Positions 8,995 to 16,213 of a stretch of 64,000 nt of DNA are shown piece by piece. The notes beneath the pieces are model-generated. The model saw only the letters and a list, made by a program, of their open reading frames with translations. It was not told the origin of the DNA and searched no databases. Location of the stretch: contig NZ_CP084472.1 of NCBI RefSeq assembly GCF_020405225.1, positions 558,001 to 622,000 of the forward strand, read 5' to 3'. Every line of letters starts with the position of its first letter. Within the stretch, counting starts at the first letter, position 1. This DNA comes from Natrinema sp. DC36. GTDB lineage: Archaea; Halobacteriota; Halobacteria; Halobacteriales; Natrialbaceae. A program made the position numbers and the translations under genes.

Positions 8995-9843
8995 ATGGTC
9001 GGAACCATCATTCATGGGGACGCGCTCTCCATTGCCAACGGTGATGAATTAGACGATAACAGCGTCGATGCGATTATCACATCTCCACCGTACTGGAAGA
9101 TGCGGAAGTACCCCGACGCCCGTATGGAGTGGCCTGACGGATGGTATGGTGAATTGGGTCAAGAGCCGTTTCCGCAGAACTATGTTTCCCACCTCACTGA
9201 GATTTTCAGTTCCTATCAAGATGCGCTGAAGGACAGCGGGTCCATGTGGGTGAACATTGACGACAAATACTCTGGAAGTGGCAACGGTGCGTGGAAAGAC
9301 CCATCTGAGGATGTTAAAGAATCGTTTGTCCCAGAGGAGAACTACTGGAACAACGATGTGTCTATTCCACGAAAATCCCGTTGTCTCGTGCCAGAACGAT
9401 TTGTAATAGAGATGGTTGACGACTACGATTTCATTCTACGAAACGATAAGGTGTGGCACAAGTCCAACCCTGTCCCACACCCAGTTCGAGATCGACTGAA
9501 CACGTCGTGGGAACACTTCTACTTCTTCACCGTCGATCAGGATTACTACTTTGATCTCGACAGCATTAAGGTGGAGGCAAAGACTGGTGGGAAGAAGAAC
9601 CCAGGTGATGTGGTGAAGACACCGACATCGAGCAGCACCGATGGTCACAATGCAACGTTCTCAGAGGAACTTGTAAAACCGATCATCGAATCATGTGTCC
9701 CCGAAGGTGGAACTGTTCTGGACCCCTTCTCTGGATCTGGTACCGTGGGTAAAGTTGCAGACGAATTGGATAGAAATTATATCGGTGTTGAAATTGGTGA
9801 GGAATACGCCCAGACATCTGAGGCAGAAGTGGCTGCCGCGTAG
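8995..9843 (+). CDS. DNA methyltransferase, beta class (N4-cytosine or N6-adenine)
   Basis: The 282-residue enzyme has motif IV TSPPYW at about residues 29-34 and the SAM-binding motif DPFSGSGTVG at about 242-251. Motif IV before motif I is the beta-class order. SPPY rather than DPPY favours N4-cytosine methylation, but N6-adenine is not excluded. No restriction endonuclease gene adjoins it, so it is an orphan enzyme, most plausibly protecting viral DNA from host restriction. Its promoter is nearly identical to that of the next transcription unit. Confidence 0.88.
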   Translation: MVGTIIHGDALSIANGDELDDNSVDAIITSPPYWKMRKYPDARMEWPDGWYGELGQEPFPQNYVSHLTEIFSSYQDALKDSGSMWVNIDDKYSGSGNGAWKDPSEDVKESFVPEENYWNNDVSIPRKSRCLVPERFVIEMVDDYDFILRNDKVWHKSNPVPHPVRDRLNTSWEHFYFFTVDQDYYFDLDSIKVEAKTGGKKNPGDVVKTPTSSSTDGHNATFSEELVKPIIESCVPEGGTVLDPFSGSGTVGKVADELDRNYIGVEIGEEYAQTSEAEVAAA

Positions 9844-9867
9844 TTACCAAGTAGTAACCTTTTTGTA
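9843..9867 (+). promoter_or_regulatory. second copy of palindromic element plus TATA box
   Basis: GTTACCAAGTAGTAACC followed by TTTTTGTA repeats the methyltransferase promoter almost base for base. A CCCTACTACTGGG stretch lies where transcription should begin, just before the ATG at 9890. Confidence 0.65.
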
Positions 9868-9889
9868 GCCAGACGCCCTACTACTGGGT

Positions 9890-9967
9890 ATGCAAAGTCC
9901 AACTTGGCCTGTATTACCAGTTAACTTCCCGAACGCATTCCACGGAGGGAAGTACTATGCGTACTGA
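9890..9967 (+). CDS. 25-residue leader ORF
   Basis: An ATG lies where the leaderless transcript from the 9843 promoter should start. The frame encodes 25 residues rich in proline and aromatics and ends at TGA 9965-9967, overlapping the start of the next gene by 11 bases. It may be a leader peptide whose translation couples to the downstream operon. It is too short for codon statistics. Confidence 0.45.
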   Translation: MQSPTWPVLPVNFPNAFHGGKYYAY

Positions 9968-10241
9968 CGAGGAGATCGAGGGCGGTATCTCGATCATCGA
10001 GAACCGCATCGAACGTGATGCGGAATCTGAGCACGCTGTGAAACCACTCGTCTTGTCCATCTGGCAGGCAAAGCGGGCTGGACTACTCCTCATCCGAGAT
10101 AGTGAGAACGGTGAGTATTGGCAAGTCCGTGACGAACTGGAATACGACCTTCTAAAAGACATCAACCTCCTCGAGTACACCCAACTCCAGGCAATGAAGA
10201 ATGCGATGGACTGGGCTGAAGGAGATACTGATTCACTGTAA
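9957..10241 (+). CDS. small acidic protein, operon head
   Basis: A 94-residue protein without a recognised domain. A clear Shine-Dalgarno sequence (CGGAGGGA, about 9943-9950) precedes the ATG, supporting this internal start even though it overlaps the leader ORF. A central segment (LLLIRDSENGEYWQVRDELEY) suggests a mixed alpha/beta fold. It heads a tightly packed operon leading to the nuclease gene. Confidence 0.75.
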   Translation: MRTDEEIEGGISIIENRIERDAESEHAVKPLVLSIWQAKRAGLLLIRDSENGEYWQVRDELEYDLLKDINLLEYTQLQAMKNAMDWAEGDTDSL

Positions 10242-10243
10242 CA

Positions 10244-10477
10244 ATGACATTCGAAGTAACTCAGAAGACAAGGGCGAACCTCTACGGTGAACGATGTACA
10301 GAGCAGTACGAGTTTCACTTCAATGAAATTACTGGAACTCTCTACAAGATAAGTGTAAAGATATACGAGAATGGAGACTTGGTGTTTGAACGCGACAACA
10401 TTGGTCTGGATCATGTTCCAGATGAGATCAGCGAAAGGGTGGCAGAACGCCTACTCAACGCAGCAGAGGAATTGTAA
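10244..10477 (+). CDS. small protein of unknown function
   Basis: 77 residues, two bases after the previous gene and overlapping the next start by one base. The first half looks beta-stranded and the C-terminus is a helix (ISERVAERLLNAAEEL). No family is recognised. Position suggests co-translation with the following nuclease-like gene. Confidence 0.7.
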   Translation: MTFEVTQKTRANLYGERCTEQYEFHFNEITGTLYKISVKIYENGDLVFERDNIGLDHVPDEISERVAERLLNAAEEL

Positions 10478-11208
10478 TGGAACGAAGAGAACGATTGGAC
10501 CCCGAAGATCTGCAACGTGAAGAGTGGAACAGTCTCGTCAATAACTACGATAAGCACGATATCGGTGAAGCATACCTCACTGGGCGGCTCCACCAGATTG
10601 GTCTCGAGGTAGAAAACTGGGGCATCGACCAGCGCCACGACGATGGAGACGGGCTCATATTCGACAATAAGATGGACCTACGGCTGTGGGAACCGCAAGG
10701 GGATTACGGAGCGCCAACGTTCTGGCCCTCTGATGCGTCCATTGCAAAGTCGTCTGAAGAAGGCGTGGCGGCGGATGGTGGTCTAATCAGTGAACACGTC
10801 GAGGGAGAACGAGAGTACGATCTCAAGGGCGTGTGCGACATCAAGACAAAAGCTAACCCCGACTGGCTTGGGAAGTTCAACCTCCGTCACCTCACCCACT
10901 ACTCCTACTGGGCTGAGGCGTACGACGTTCCTGTGTTCCTGTACTTTACACTCGTAGATTTGGAAAGCGAGGAGGTGGGTGAGCGGAACATCATCATGGA
11001 AGTTCCACACGACTGGTACTGGGGAGAACTGGCTCGCCACTACGACAGTGATGATGATCTCCGACTCACGTACGGCGAGTGTAAAGACGCAGCACGTGAC
11101 TGCCCGCTTGTTGATCGAACGTTTCGAGCACCAGACGGCAATCTCGTCGTGAGTACTAACGAGGATCTATACGACAACCTCGATTACATCACAGAAAAGG
11201 TGTTATGA
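10477..11208 (+). CDS. PD-(D/E)XK-like nuclease
   Basis: A 243-residue protein. The strand-turn-strand LKGVCDIKTKANPDW (about residues 110-125) resembles the D...(D/E)xK active site of PD-(D/E)XK nucleases, followed by a conserved-looking helix with HLTHYSYWAEAY. Such enzymes act in viral recombination, DNA processing or host DNA degradation. The family assignment rests on motif spacing only; placement in an early operon with polymerase and methyltransferase agrees with a DNA-metabolism role. Confidence 0.6.
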   Translation: MERRERLDPEDLQREEWNSLVNNYDKHDIGEAYLTGRLHQIGLEVENWGIDQRHDDGDGLIFDNKMDLRLWEPQGDYGAPTFWPSDASIAKSSEEGVAADGGLISEHVEGEREYDLKGVCDIKTKANPDWLGKFNLRHLTHYSYWAEAYDVPVFLYFTLVDLESEEVGERNIIMEVPHDWYWGELARHYDSDDDLRLTYGECKDAARDCPLVDRTFRAPDGNLVVSTNEDLYDNLDYITEKVL

Positions 11209-11285
11209 GTGACCAAATTTTTATTGCTTTAATTTACTTCACCCCAGTCGTATTATTTGTGTGGGCGGCACTCAATCTGTTGTAG
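11205..11285 (+). CDS. 26-residue membrane microprotein
   Basis: It starts at the ATGA overlapping the nuclease stop and encodes a single hydrophobic helix (IFIALIYFTPVVLFVWAALN). The overlap supports translation by re-initiation. Function unknown; single-helix microproteins recur elsewhere in this element. Confidence 0.55.
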   Translation: MSDQIFIALIYFTPVVLFVWAALNLL

Positions 11286-11292
11286 TCACGTA

Positions 11293-11318
11293 GTTACCAT
11301 TTCGATACCTTTTTATTG
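11293..11318 (+). promoter_or_regulatory. promoter with degenerate palindrome and TATA box
   Basis: GTTACCATTTCGATACC followed by TTTTTATTG matches the 8945 and 9843 promoters with one diverged half-site. CCCTACTATAGAG lies at the expected start of transcription, about ten bases before the ATG at 11347. Confidence 0.6.
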
Positions 11319-11346
11319 CTTGATACCCTACTATAGAGTGTAAACA

Positions 11347-11610
11347 ATGTTCTTTGACCAAGACGATATCCGTGTGACTCGGATCAAAGCAGAAGCGTCA
11401 AACGGTGTTGGTGTGCGATTCGTTCCACAAAACGATGGTGTAGAACTATACGGATATTCGTGGCCCTCGGCGTGGTCTCATACCGACACCGCCGACGACG
11501 AGTTTGGAATGGGGCAGACGATCGATGATGAAGACCTTCAACAGCGAAAACAAGCAGCCTACGACGAAGTGAAAGATGACGTTCACAACGCTGTCGAGGA
11601 GGCACGATAA
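11347..11610 (+). CDS. 87-residue acidic protein, operon head
   Basis: First gene of an eleven-gene plus-strand operon (11347-14482). No recognised domain. The N-terminal half is beta-rich (VTRIKAEASNGVGVRFVPQN) and the C-terminus is a charged helix. The near-leaderless start follows from the TATA box at about 11310. Confidence 0.72.
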   Translation: MFFDQDDIRVTRIKAEASNGVGVRFVPQNDGVELYGYSWPSAWSHTDTADDEFGMGQTIDDEDLQQRKQAAYDEVKDDVHNAVEEAR

Positions 11611-11612
11611 TA

Positions 11613-11840
11613 ATGGGACTACTGGTTACGTCGTACGATATCAACTCCGAAGACATCATTGAAGCGCTTCACACCCTTGCAAATGATATCGAAGATGGTG
11701 AAGCACTCATTGATTCTGCCGCAGATTCCGTAATTGTAGAATCAGATGATGTGGTGAAGATTGGATTTGAACTTGAAACAAAAATCACTCAAGACGCTGA
11801 AACAACTCGGCTCATCGATCTCGAGGAGATTCAAGAATGA
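11613..11840 (+). CDS. small acidic protein
   Basis: 75 residues, preceded by a Shine-Dalgarno sequence (GAGGAGG) inside the end of the previous gene. Its helix NSEDIIEALHTLANDIEDGE resembles the start of the next small protein (NIADILRDTADDIENNE), hinting at a duplicated pair. No known family. Confidence 0.7.
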   Translation: MGLLVTSYDINSEDIIEALHTLANDIEDGEALIDSAADSVIVESDDVVKIGFELETKITQDAETTRLIDLEEIQE

Positions 11841-11992
11841 ACGACCACAACAAAAATATCGCTGACATCCTTCGAGATACGGCTGACGATATCGAGAACA
11901 ACGAGGAAAATGTGACGTACTTCAACATCCGTGATGGTACGACGCCAAATGGTGAAACAGAACAGGCTGTTGAAGTTCGATACAAGGAATGA
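11837..11992 (+). CDS. 51-residue acidic protein
   Basis: ATGA overlaps join it to the gene before and after. It carries the same helix type (ADILRDTADDIENN) as its upstream neighbour followed by a short beta segment, so it may be a shortened paralogue. No function can be assigned. Confidence 0.65.
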   Translation: MNDHNKNIADILRDTADDIENNEENVTYFNIRDGTTPNGETEQAVEVRYKE

Positions 11993-12321
11993 GTTACACC
12001 TCAGACGAGTTAAAAGAACGTATTGGTGAGAGCCCCACAGCGACGTTCGAATGTAAACGAGTGTTCGACATGGAATACGTCGAAACGGAGCCCGAGAACG
12101 TGTTCTACGGTGAGGTTCACCGTGAACAGGTCATGCCACTCGTCATATTCGAATTCAACAAACACAATGCGTTCCTCCCACCGTGGGACAAGATGGTGTC
12201 GTTCACGCTTGAGGGAGATGAAACAGCAACGTTCGGCAATCCAGAACTGCGGGAGACGAAGGTGACTGGAGAATTTAAGACCGTTCACATCTTCTCCCCA
12301 GTGGTCAAATTCAACGTATGA
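11989..12321 (+). CDS. 110-residue protein of unknown function
   Basis: The ATG overlaps the previous stop (ATGA). The sequence alternates short strands (VMPLVIFEFNKH, MVSFTLEGDETATF, TGEFKTVHIFSPVVKF), suggesting a compact beta barrel or sandwich. Not recognised. Overlap with the membrane microprotein that follows suggests coordinated synthesis. Confidence 0.72.
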   Translation: MSYTSDELKERIGESPTATFECKRVFDMEYVETEPENVFYGEVHREQVMPLVIFEFNKHNAFLPPWDKMVSFTLEGDETATFGNPELRETKVTGEFKTVHIFSPVVKFNV

Positions 12322-12389
12322 ATCGAATACAAAAGATCGTGTTCGGAGTGATGGTTGTACTGACCTTCATCATGCTAACAAATGGGTGA
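12318..12389 (+). CDS. 23-residue membrane microprotein
   Basis: It starts at an ATGA overlap and encodes a basic N-terminus (NRIQK) followed by one hydrophobic helix (IVFGVMVVLTFIMLT). The size is below usual gene-calling limits, but the four-base overlap upstream and the eight-base overlap downstream argue that it is translated. Confidence 0.5.
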   Translation: MNRIQKIVFGVMVVLTFIMLTNG

Positions 12390-12609
12390 TGAGATATACC
12401 GATCTGAACGAGCGGAAATGAGCCAGGAGAGTAGTACAGGACCGAAGTGGTTATCATCGTTCTTCGGTCCAGACGGTGGTGTTGAGGAGTTTGTAAAAGC
12501 GCTCTTCTACATCACAATTGGTGCAGCACTAATGGCAATGGTATTGCACGAACCAACATCGACAAACGAGATCGCAGAGAGTGTTAGTTGTTATGAAAGC
12601 AACTGTTAA
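12382..12609 (+). CDS. small membrane protein
   Basis: 75 residues, with one transmembrane helix near the centre (ALFYITIGAALMAMVLH), an acidic/serine-rich N-terminal part and a C-terminus with two cysteines. An alternative start at the ATG at 12418 would shorten it by 12 residues. Function unknown. Confidence 0.65.
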   Translation: MGDEIYRSERAEMSQESSTGPKWLSSFFGPDGGVEEFVKALFYITIGAALMAMVLHEPTSTNEIAESVSCYESNC

Positions 12610-12946
12610 ACTATACCACGATAGACAAGACGATTACAGCGACGTAGAGCCCGATCAGACGAAGGAGATCGAAGTAACTGAAGAGTGTCTCAGCGACCGC
12701 CCTATGTTCGCTGATGAAGAGTGGATTGAGGCAGACGACGTATACAACCACAAGTACTACGCAATCGACTGTGAGTGCGATGAAGCGGTCACGCTCTACG
12801 TCCACACCAACGACAGTGTTCACGACCCAGACGATTGGGGTCGAGCAGCGGAGGGGGGTCTAATCTACGATCCTGAAGACGATTACCCGCCCTTTGGGTG
12901 TGAGATGTGGGGGCGAACGTGTTTCTGGGTGAAGAGTAATGCATAG
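12593..12946 (+). CDS. cysteine-containing acidic protein
   Basis: A protein of 117 residues. The ATG at 12593 is preferred to an in-frame GTG at 12581. It contains several cysteines (CECDE, CEMWGRTC) and many aspartates, so it may bind a metal. No recognised family. It overlaps both neighbours in the operon. Confidence 0.68.
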   Translation: MKATVKLYHDRQDDYSDVEPDQTKEIEVTEECLSDRPMFADEEWIEADDVYNHKYYAIDCECDEAVTLYVHTNDSVHDPDDWGRAAEGGLIYDPEDDYPPFGCEMWGRTCFWVKSNA

Positions 12947-13157
12947 GGGAGAATACAAGAAACTGGGTCCGTCTGAATACGCCAATACAGTAGACGGGGA
13001 ACTTAAAGCGTCAAAACCGAATGGAAGTACCCACCTCGACCTCGGCGGGGACACAGAAGTACGAGTGAAGGAAAATGACGGATACACCCTAATAGAATTT
13101 AAGGCCGACGACGGAACCCGAGGAGAGTTGACAATTCCAATTGAGGCATTCGAATGA
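12939..13157 (+). CDS. 72-residue beta-rich protein
   Basis: The ATG lies eight bases inside the preceding gene. The C-terminal half (VRVKENDGYTLIEFKADD, RGELTIPIEAFE) looks like a small beta barrel. No homologue recognised; linked by an ATGA overlap to the next gene. Confidence 0.65.
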   Translation: MHRGEYKKLGPSEYANTVDGELKASKPNGSTHLDLGGDTEVRVKENDGYTLIEFKADDGTRGELTIPIEAFE

Positions 13158-13303
13158 GCGATAGGGCAGCAGAGTTGTTTAAACAAGCGAAGAACGGTTC
13201 AAAAACAGCAGAAGAGGCGTGGGAGGAACTAAAAGAAATGAGAGAAGAAGTTGACTGGGATGTGGATGCGATTCGGGCAGATAGTGAGGTGAGTGAAGAA
13301 TGA
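13154..13303 (+). CDS. 49-residue helical acidic protein
   Basis: The start overlaps the preceding stop and the stop overlaps the next start, so the frame fits exactly between its neighbours. The sequence is almost entirely helical and charged (AEEAWEELKEMREEVDWDVD), with coiled-coil character. Function unknown. Confidence 0.62.
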   Translation: MSDRAAELFKQAKNGSKTAEEAWEELKEMREEVDWDVDAIRADSEVSEE

Positions 13304-13488
13304 TTATTGACTTAACACTTGGAGCGGTAATGACTGGAGTCGGTGGTTACAGTGCTGTAGAATTCGCAAAGGCTTGGTTCGAAGACCGAGAAAAGTACGA
13401 ATATGAAGACAAATACTACACAGCAATGATGTTGGTGGGGATCCTCATCCTGTCTGACGGTCTTAGACATCTCACCCAACTACTCTGA
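13300..13488 (+). CDS. two-helix membrane protein
   Basis: 62 residues with two hydrophobic segments (LTLGAVMTGVGGYSAVEFA and AMMLVGILILSDGL) around a charged linker. The size and two-helix layout would fit a holin, but the position in an early operon argues against late lysis. No confident role. Confidence 0.62.
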   Translation: MIIDLTLGAVMTGVGGYSAVEFAKAWFEDREKYEYEDKYYTAMMLVGILILSDGLRHLTQLL

Positions 13489-13490
13489 TA

Positions 13491-14105
13491 ATGGCGAATA
13501 AAGGACGCACATTCGAACTGGATACAGTTCACGATATCGTCGTTGATACCGATCAGCGGTTCGTCCATGCAGCCGTTCCAGACCACTCTGGCAACGCTCG
13601 AGACACGTACTATGATCTCGAGGTAATATGGCCCCAAGATTATCACGGTCATTGTCACGGTGCTTTCATCGAACTGAAAAAACGTAGCGGTGACGAAGGA
13701 AAGCGTGTCAGCGTTATGAGCGGTGGGAATGACGATGAAACTGGGAAAGAGGAACTTGAACGACTGATTGAGGGGACACCCAACTGGGGAGACGCATACG
13801 TCTGTATCAAATTCGACCACCGTGAGATCATCGTCCTTCACGCTGAATATCTACTCAAGCGTCTTGAGGGCGACGTGGGCGGCTTTGACGACGCATGGTC
13901 TACTATCACCAAGGCGGAGGAGAAAACGCATGGCGCTCGTCTCACGCCCTCTGACAGTATCTCTATGGTGAAGCCGTGTCTATCCTACTGGGAGTCAAGT
14001 ACCGCTGGCCTGGACGACCATCGAAAGATCTTATACGAGACTGGGGTTCCAGACCACTGCATCCAACCATTCGAACTGGATTCGGCGGAGGCTGCAACAG
14101 CATGA
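13491..14105 (+). CDS. putative nuclease, Holliday-junction-resolvase-like
   Basis: 204 residues. The order TFE (about residue 8), YYDLEV (about 42) and FIELKKRS (about 61-68) imitates the E...D...ExK active site of Hjc-type PD-(D/E)XK enzymes, which start with a KGR/E motif (NKGRTFE here). A resolvase would serve replication or packaging intermediates. The remaining 130 residues are not recognised, so the call is tentative. Confidence 0.5.
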   Translation: MANKGRTFELDTVHDIVVDTDQRFVHAAVPDHSGNARDTYYDLEVIWPQDYHGHCHGAFIELKKRSGDEGKRVSVMSGGNDDETGKEELERLIEGTPNWGDAYVCIKFDHREIIVLHAEYLLKRLEGDVGGFDDAWSTITKAEEKTHGARLTPSDSISMVKPCLSYWESSTAGLDDHRKILYETGVPDHCIQPFELDSAEAATA

Positions 14106-14482
14106 ACGAGATAGAAACACGAGTGGTGATGGATCTCCAAATTGCCGCTATGGTGGGGTGTTTTGCAGTCGAAACCCCAAGGGTCCACCTCGAACAAGAC
14201 GATATCGACGGTCTGTGTGTCGGTCTAAATACCCCATATGAAGGGGTGGACACACTCAAGATAGAATTTGACTTCGTTGAAAATAGCTACACATCCATCT
14301 ATAAAGAATTTGAGCGATGTGGTATAGAAGAAGAAACTGTAGTTCTATACGGATATAAGTATCTCTGGTACTGTAGAGACATATACTACGATATTGATCT
14401 GGGTAGTTTTGCAGAAGGAGAAAAGTTGGCTGGAACGGTCAACTACGAATTCACAGACGTTACGTTTGCAGAAAAGCGTTAG
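14102..14482 (+). CDS. 126-residue protein ending the early operon
   Basis: The start is the ATG overlapping the preceding TGA; a longer open frame upstream merely runs inside the previous gene. The sequence is beta-rich and tyrosine-rich (KYLWYCRDIYYDIDLG). Its stop overlaps the stop of the convergent zinc-ribbon gene by four bases, marking the boundary between early and late modules. Confidence 0.7.
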   Translation: MNEIETRVVMDLQIAAMVGCFAVETPRVHLEQDDIDGLCVGLNTPYEGVDTLKIEFDFVENSYTSIYKEFERCGIEEETVVLYGYKYLWYCRDIYYDIDLGSFAEGEKLAGTVNYEFTDVTFAEKR

Positions 14483-14751
14483 ATCGCTAACTCTCCTTCA
14501 TCCGAAAACCAGGGCGATAAAAATCCGCCGACCATAGTGATTCTGTCTTTTCCGAACCAACCGCTAATGTCATCATCGTTTCGACGGTAGTCCCACCACT
14601 CTTCCCACGGGTTTTGGCTTTCAGTACGTGATACTGTGGTATATCCGTTGATGAGACCACAGTCAGAACACCGCTTATCATCCCCATCTAAGATAAGCTC
14701 TCCTTCACACTCGCTACACTCGAACGGTTCGTGAATTGGCTTCTCTGTCAT
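14479..14751 (-). CDS. TFIIB-type zinc-ribbon protein
   Basis: 90 residues. Residues about 11-34 carry CSECEGELILDG...CSDCGL, two CxxC knuckles spaced as in the N-terminal ribbon of archaeal transcription factor B. No cyclin repeats follow; the tail is tryptophan-rich and acidic (NPWEEWWDYRRNDDD). It could modulate host RNA polymerase by competing with or mimicking TFB, or it may simply be a generic zinc ribbon. It is the last gene of the late minus-strand array. Confidence 0.7.
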   Translation of the reverse strand: MTEKPIHEPFECSECEGELILDGDDKRCSDCGLINGYTTVSRTESQNPWEEWWDYRRNDDDISGWFGKDRITMVGGFLSPWFSDEGELAI

Positions 14752-15722
14752 TATTCTGAATACTCGAAGTCGTCTGCAAGGTCCATGAAGTCGCTGAGTA
14801 GGTCGTCAAACGACTTCCTCCACCAGTTGGACGTATGTATCTCGGTCGGTTCATCATGGCAGTGAACGGCCCACTGTCCGCTATCAGGATGAATGCGCCA
14901 CACCTCTAATCGGTCAACGTCAAGACCGAGTAGTTTCTCCACCGAATTCCCGTAGGCAGAGCCTTGGATTTTGTGTTTTGCATAACAGCCAGAGGAGGTC
15001 TTCAGGTCAGCGACCACAACATCCCCCGTCTCAGGACACTCGTACACCAGATCGACCTGTCCAGCGTATCCGTCCTCGATGTTGAACAGGAATTCCTCGA
15101 CGGCAAGTACATGCTCGTCCTCAATTCCAAGCTTCGTGACGATCTCGTCAAAGACATCCTCGAAGTGTTCTCGATCTCGCTTACACTGTGCTGTGAGGGC
15201 GTCCGAATAATGGTCGTGGGTTCCGTACGCCCCATACTCATCATAAAACTCACCCCACGTCTCGACAGCGTGTTGTGATTTGAGGACCGAGTAAAGAACG
15301 TCTCGAGGAGAACTGTCGTGAATCTCCTCGTGGTCAGACCCGTCGATAACAAACTCACCGAGTTGACTATCTTCTACGAAGATGTCAGAATCGTCATTGA
15401 TCTTATCGATGTTATTGAGAACCCAGAATGAGTCTGCTTCGTCTTCAGACCACTCGAGATTCACATCGAGTTTCTTTAGGGCATACCAGTGGCACAATGT
15501 ACCCCGATTGCGCTTGTACCAAAAGAGATGCTCGTGGTGGGCGTTGTCACCCTCACCATCGTTACGATCCTGCCAAGCATATAGATTGGACTTATCGTCG
15601 TCTCGAGTCTTCAAGACAGTAGTAACAGACGGTAGTTTGACACCATTATCAGGATCTGTATATTGACGGACATCAATTCCGTCTGGCCCAACTCCGTCCA
15701 GAACTTTCCTACTTACACTCAT
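14751..15722 (-). CDS. PD-(D/E)XK exonuclease, RecB/Cas4-like
   Basis: 323 residues. The C-terminal half shows a typical active site: GYAGQVDLVYE (catalytic D), VVVADLKTSSG (DxK) and KIQGSAYG (the Q..Y motif of RecB-type nucleases), with a conserved histidine-bearing helix near residue 80 (RGTLCHWYALKKL). This is the pattern of viral RecB/Cas4-like exonucleases used in recombination. The ATG lies at 15720-15722. It overlaps the zinc-ribbon gene by TAATG. Confidence 0.8.
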   Translation of the reverse strand: MSVSRKVLDGVGPDGIDVRQYTDPDNGVKLPSVTTVLKTRDDDKSNLYAWQDRNDGEGDNAHHEHLFWYKRNRGTLCHWYALKKLDVNLEWSEDEADSFWVLNNIDKINDDSDIFVEDSQLGEFVIDGSDHEEIHDSSPRDVLYSVLKSQHAVETWGEFYDEYGAYGTHDHYSDALTAQCKRDREHFEDVFDEIVTKLGIEDEHVLAVEEFLFNIEDGYAGQVDLVYECPETGDVVVADLKTSSGCYAKHKIQGSAYGNSVEKLLGLDVDRLEVWRIHPDSGQWAVHCHDEPTEIHTSNWWRKSFDDLLSDFMDLADDFEYSE

Positions 15723-15763
15723 CTTATAATATACTTACGTACTGCGTACACTTTAATGTTCTG

Positions 15764-16009
15764 TTATACATCATCTGAGATAGACTCCGCTGTCTCGTTA
15801 ATTGTCTCCTCGACATCGTCACCAAAATAGTACCACAACACGCCAGAAACGACGGCGAGTGACAGCATCTTCTGTGCTTCGATCGGAAAACCGATTTTTG
15901 GCGGTAGCACTGACGAGGCATACGCCATTTCTTCAACCGCCTTGCTGCTAAACAATAAGGTCAACCACGGCTCTCCGATAAACTTCTTTGTTAAGGTCTT
16001 TATTCCCAT
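15764..16009 (-). CDS. small membrane protein, possible holin
   Basis: 81 residues with one clear hydrophobic helix (MLSLAVVSGVLWYYFG) and a second weaker segment near the N-terminus (PWLTLLFSS). The acidic C-terminal tail follows. It sits directly after the tail-fibre genes in the late array, where lysis genes often lie. No sequence family is recognised, so the lysis role is only positional. Confidence 0.55.
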   Translation of the reverse strand: MGIKTLTKKFIGEPWLTLLFSSKAVEEMAYASSVLPPKIGFPIEAQKMLSLAVVSGVLWYYFGDDVEETINETAESISDDV

Positions 16010-16213
16010 GTAAAATTGGAACCATTAGACCCCAAACCACACCGCACTCCCCCCTATACGTTAATAAGAACTGTACTTACTTAACTGTTACGTACTACTT
16101 GCGTGTTACTTCGATTGGTGGCCCACCCCCGTCACGATAACTACCAAATTCCAAATATACTTTCTTTCAGGTGTGATTGGCGTGTCGAACGGCGGCAACA
16201 GGGCGTCAGAACA

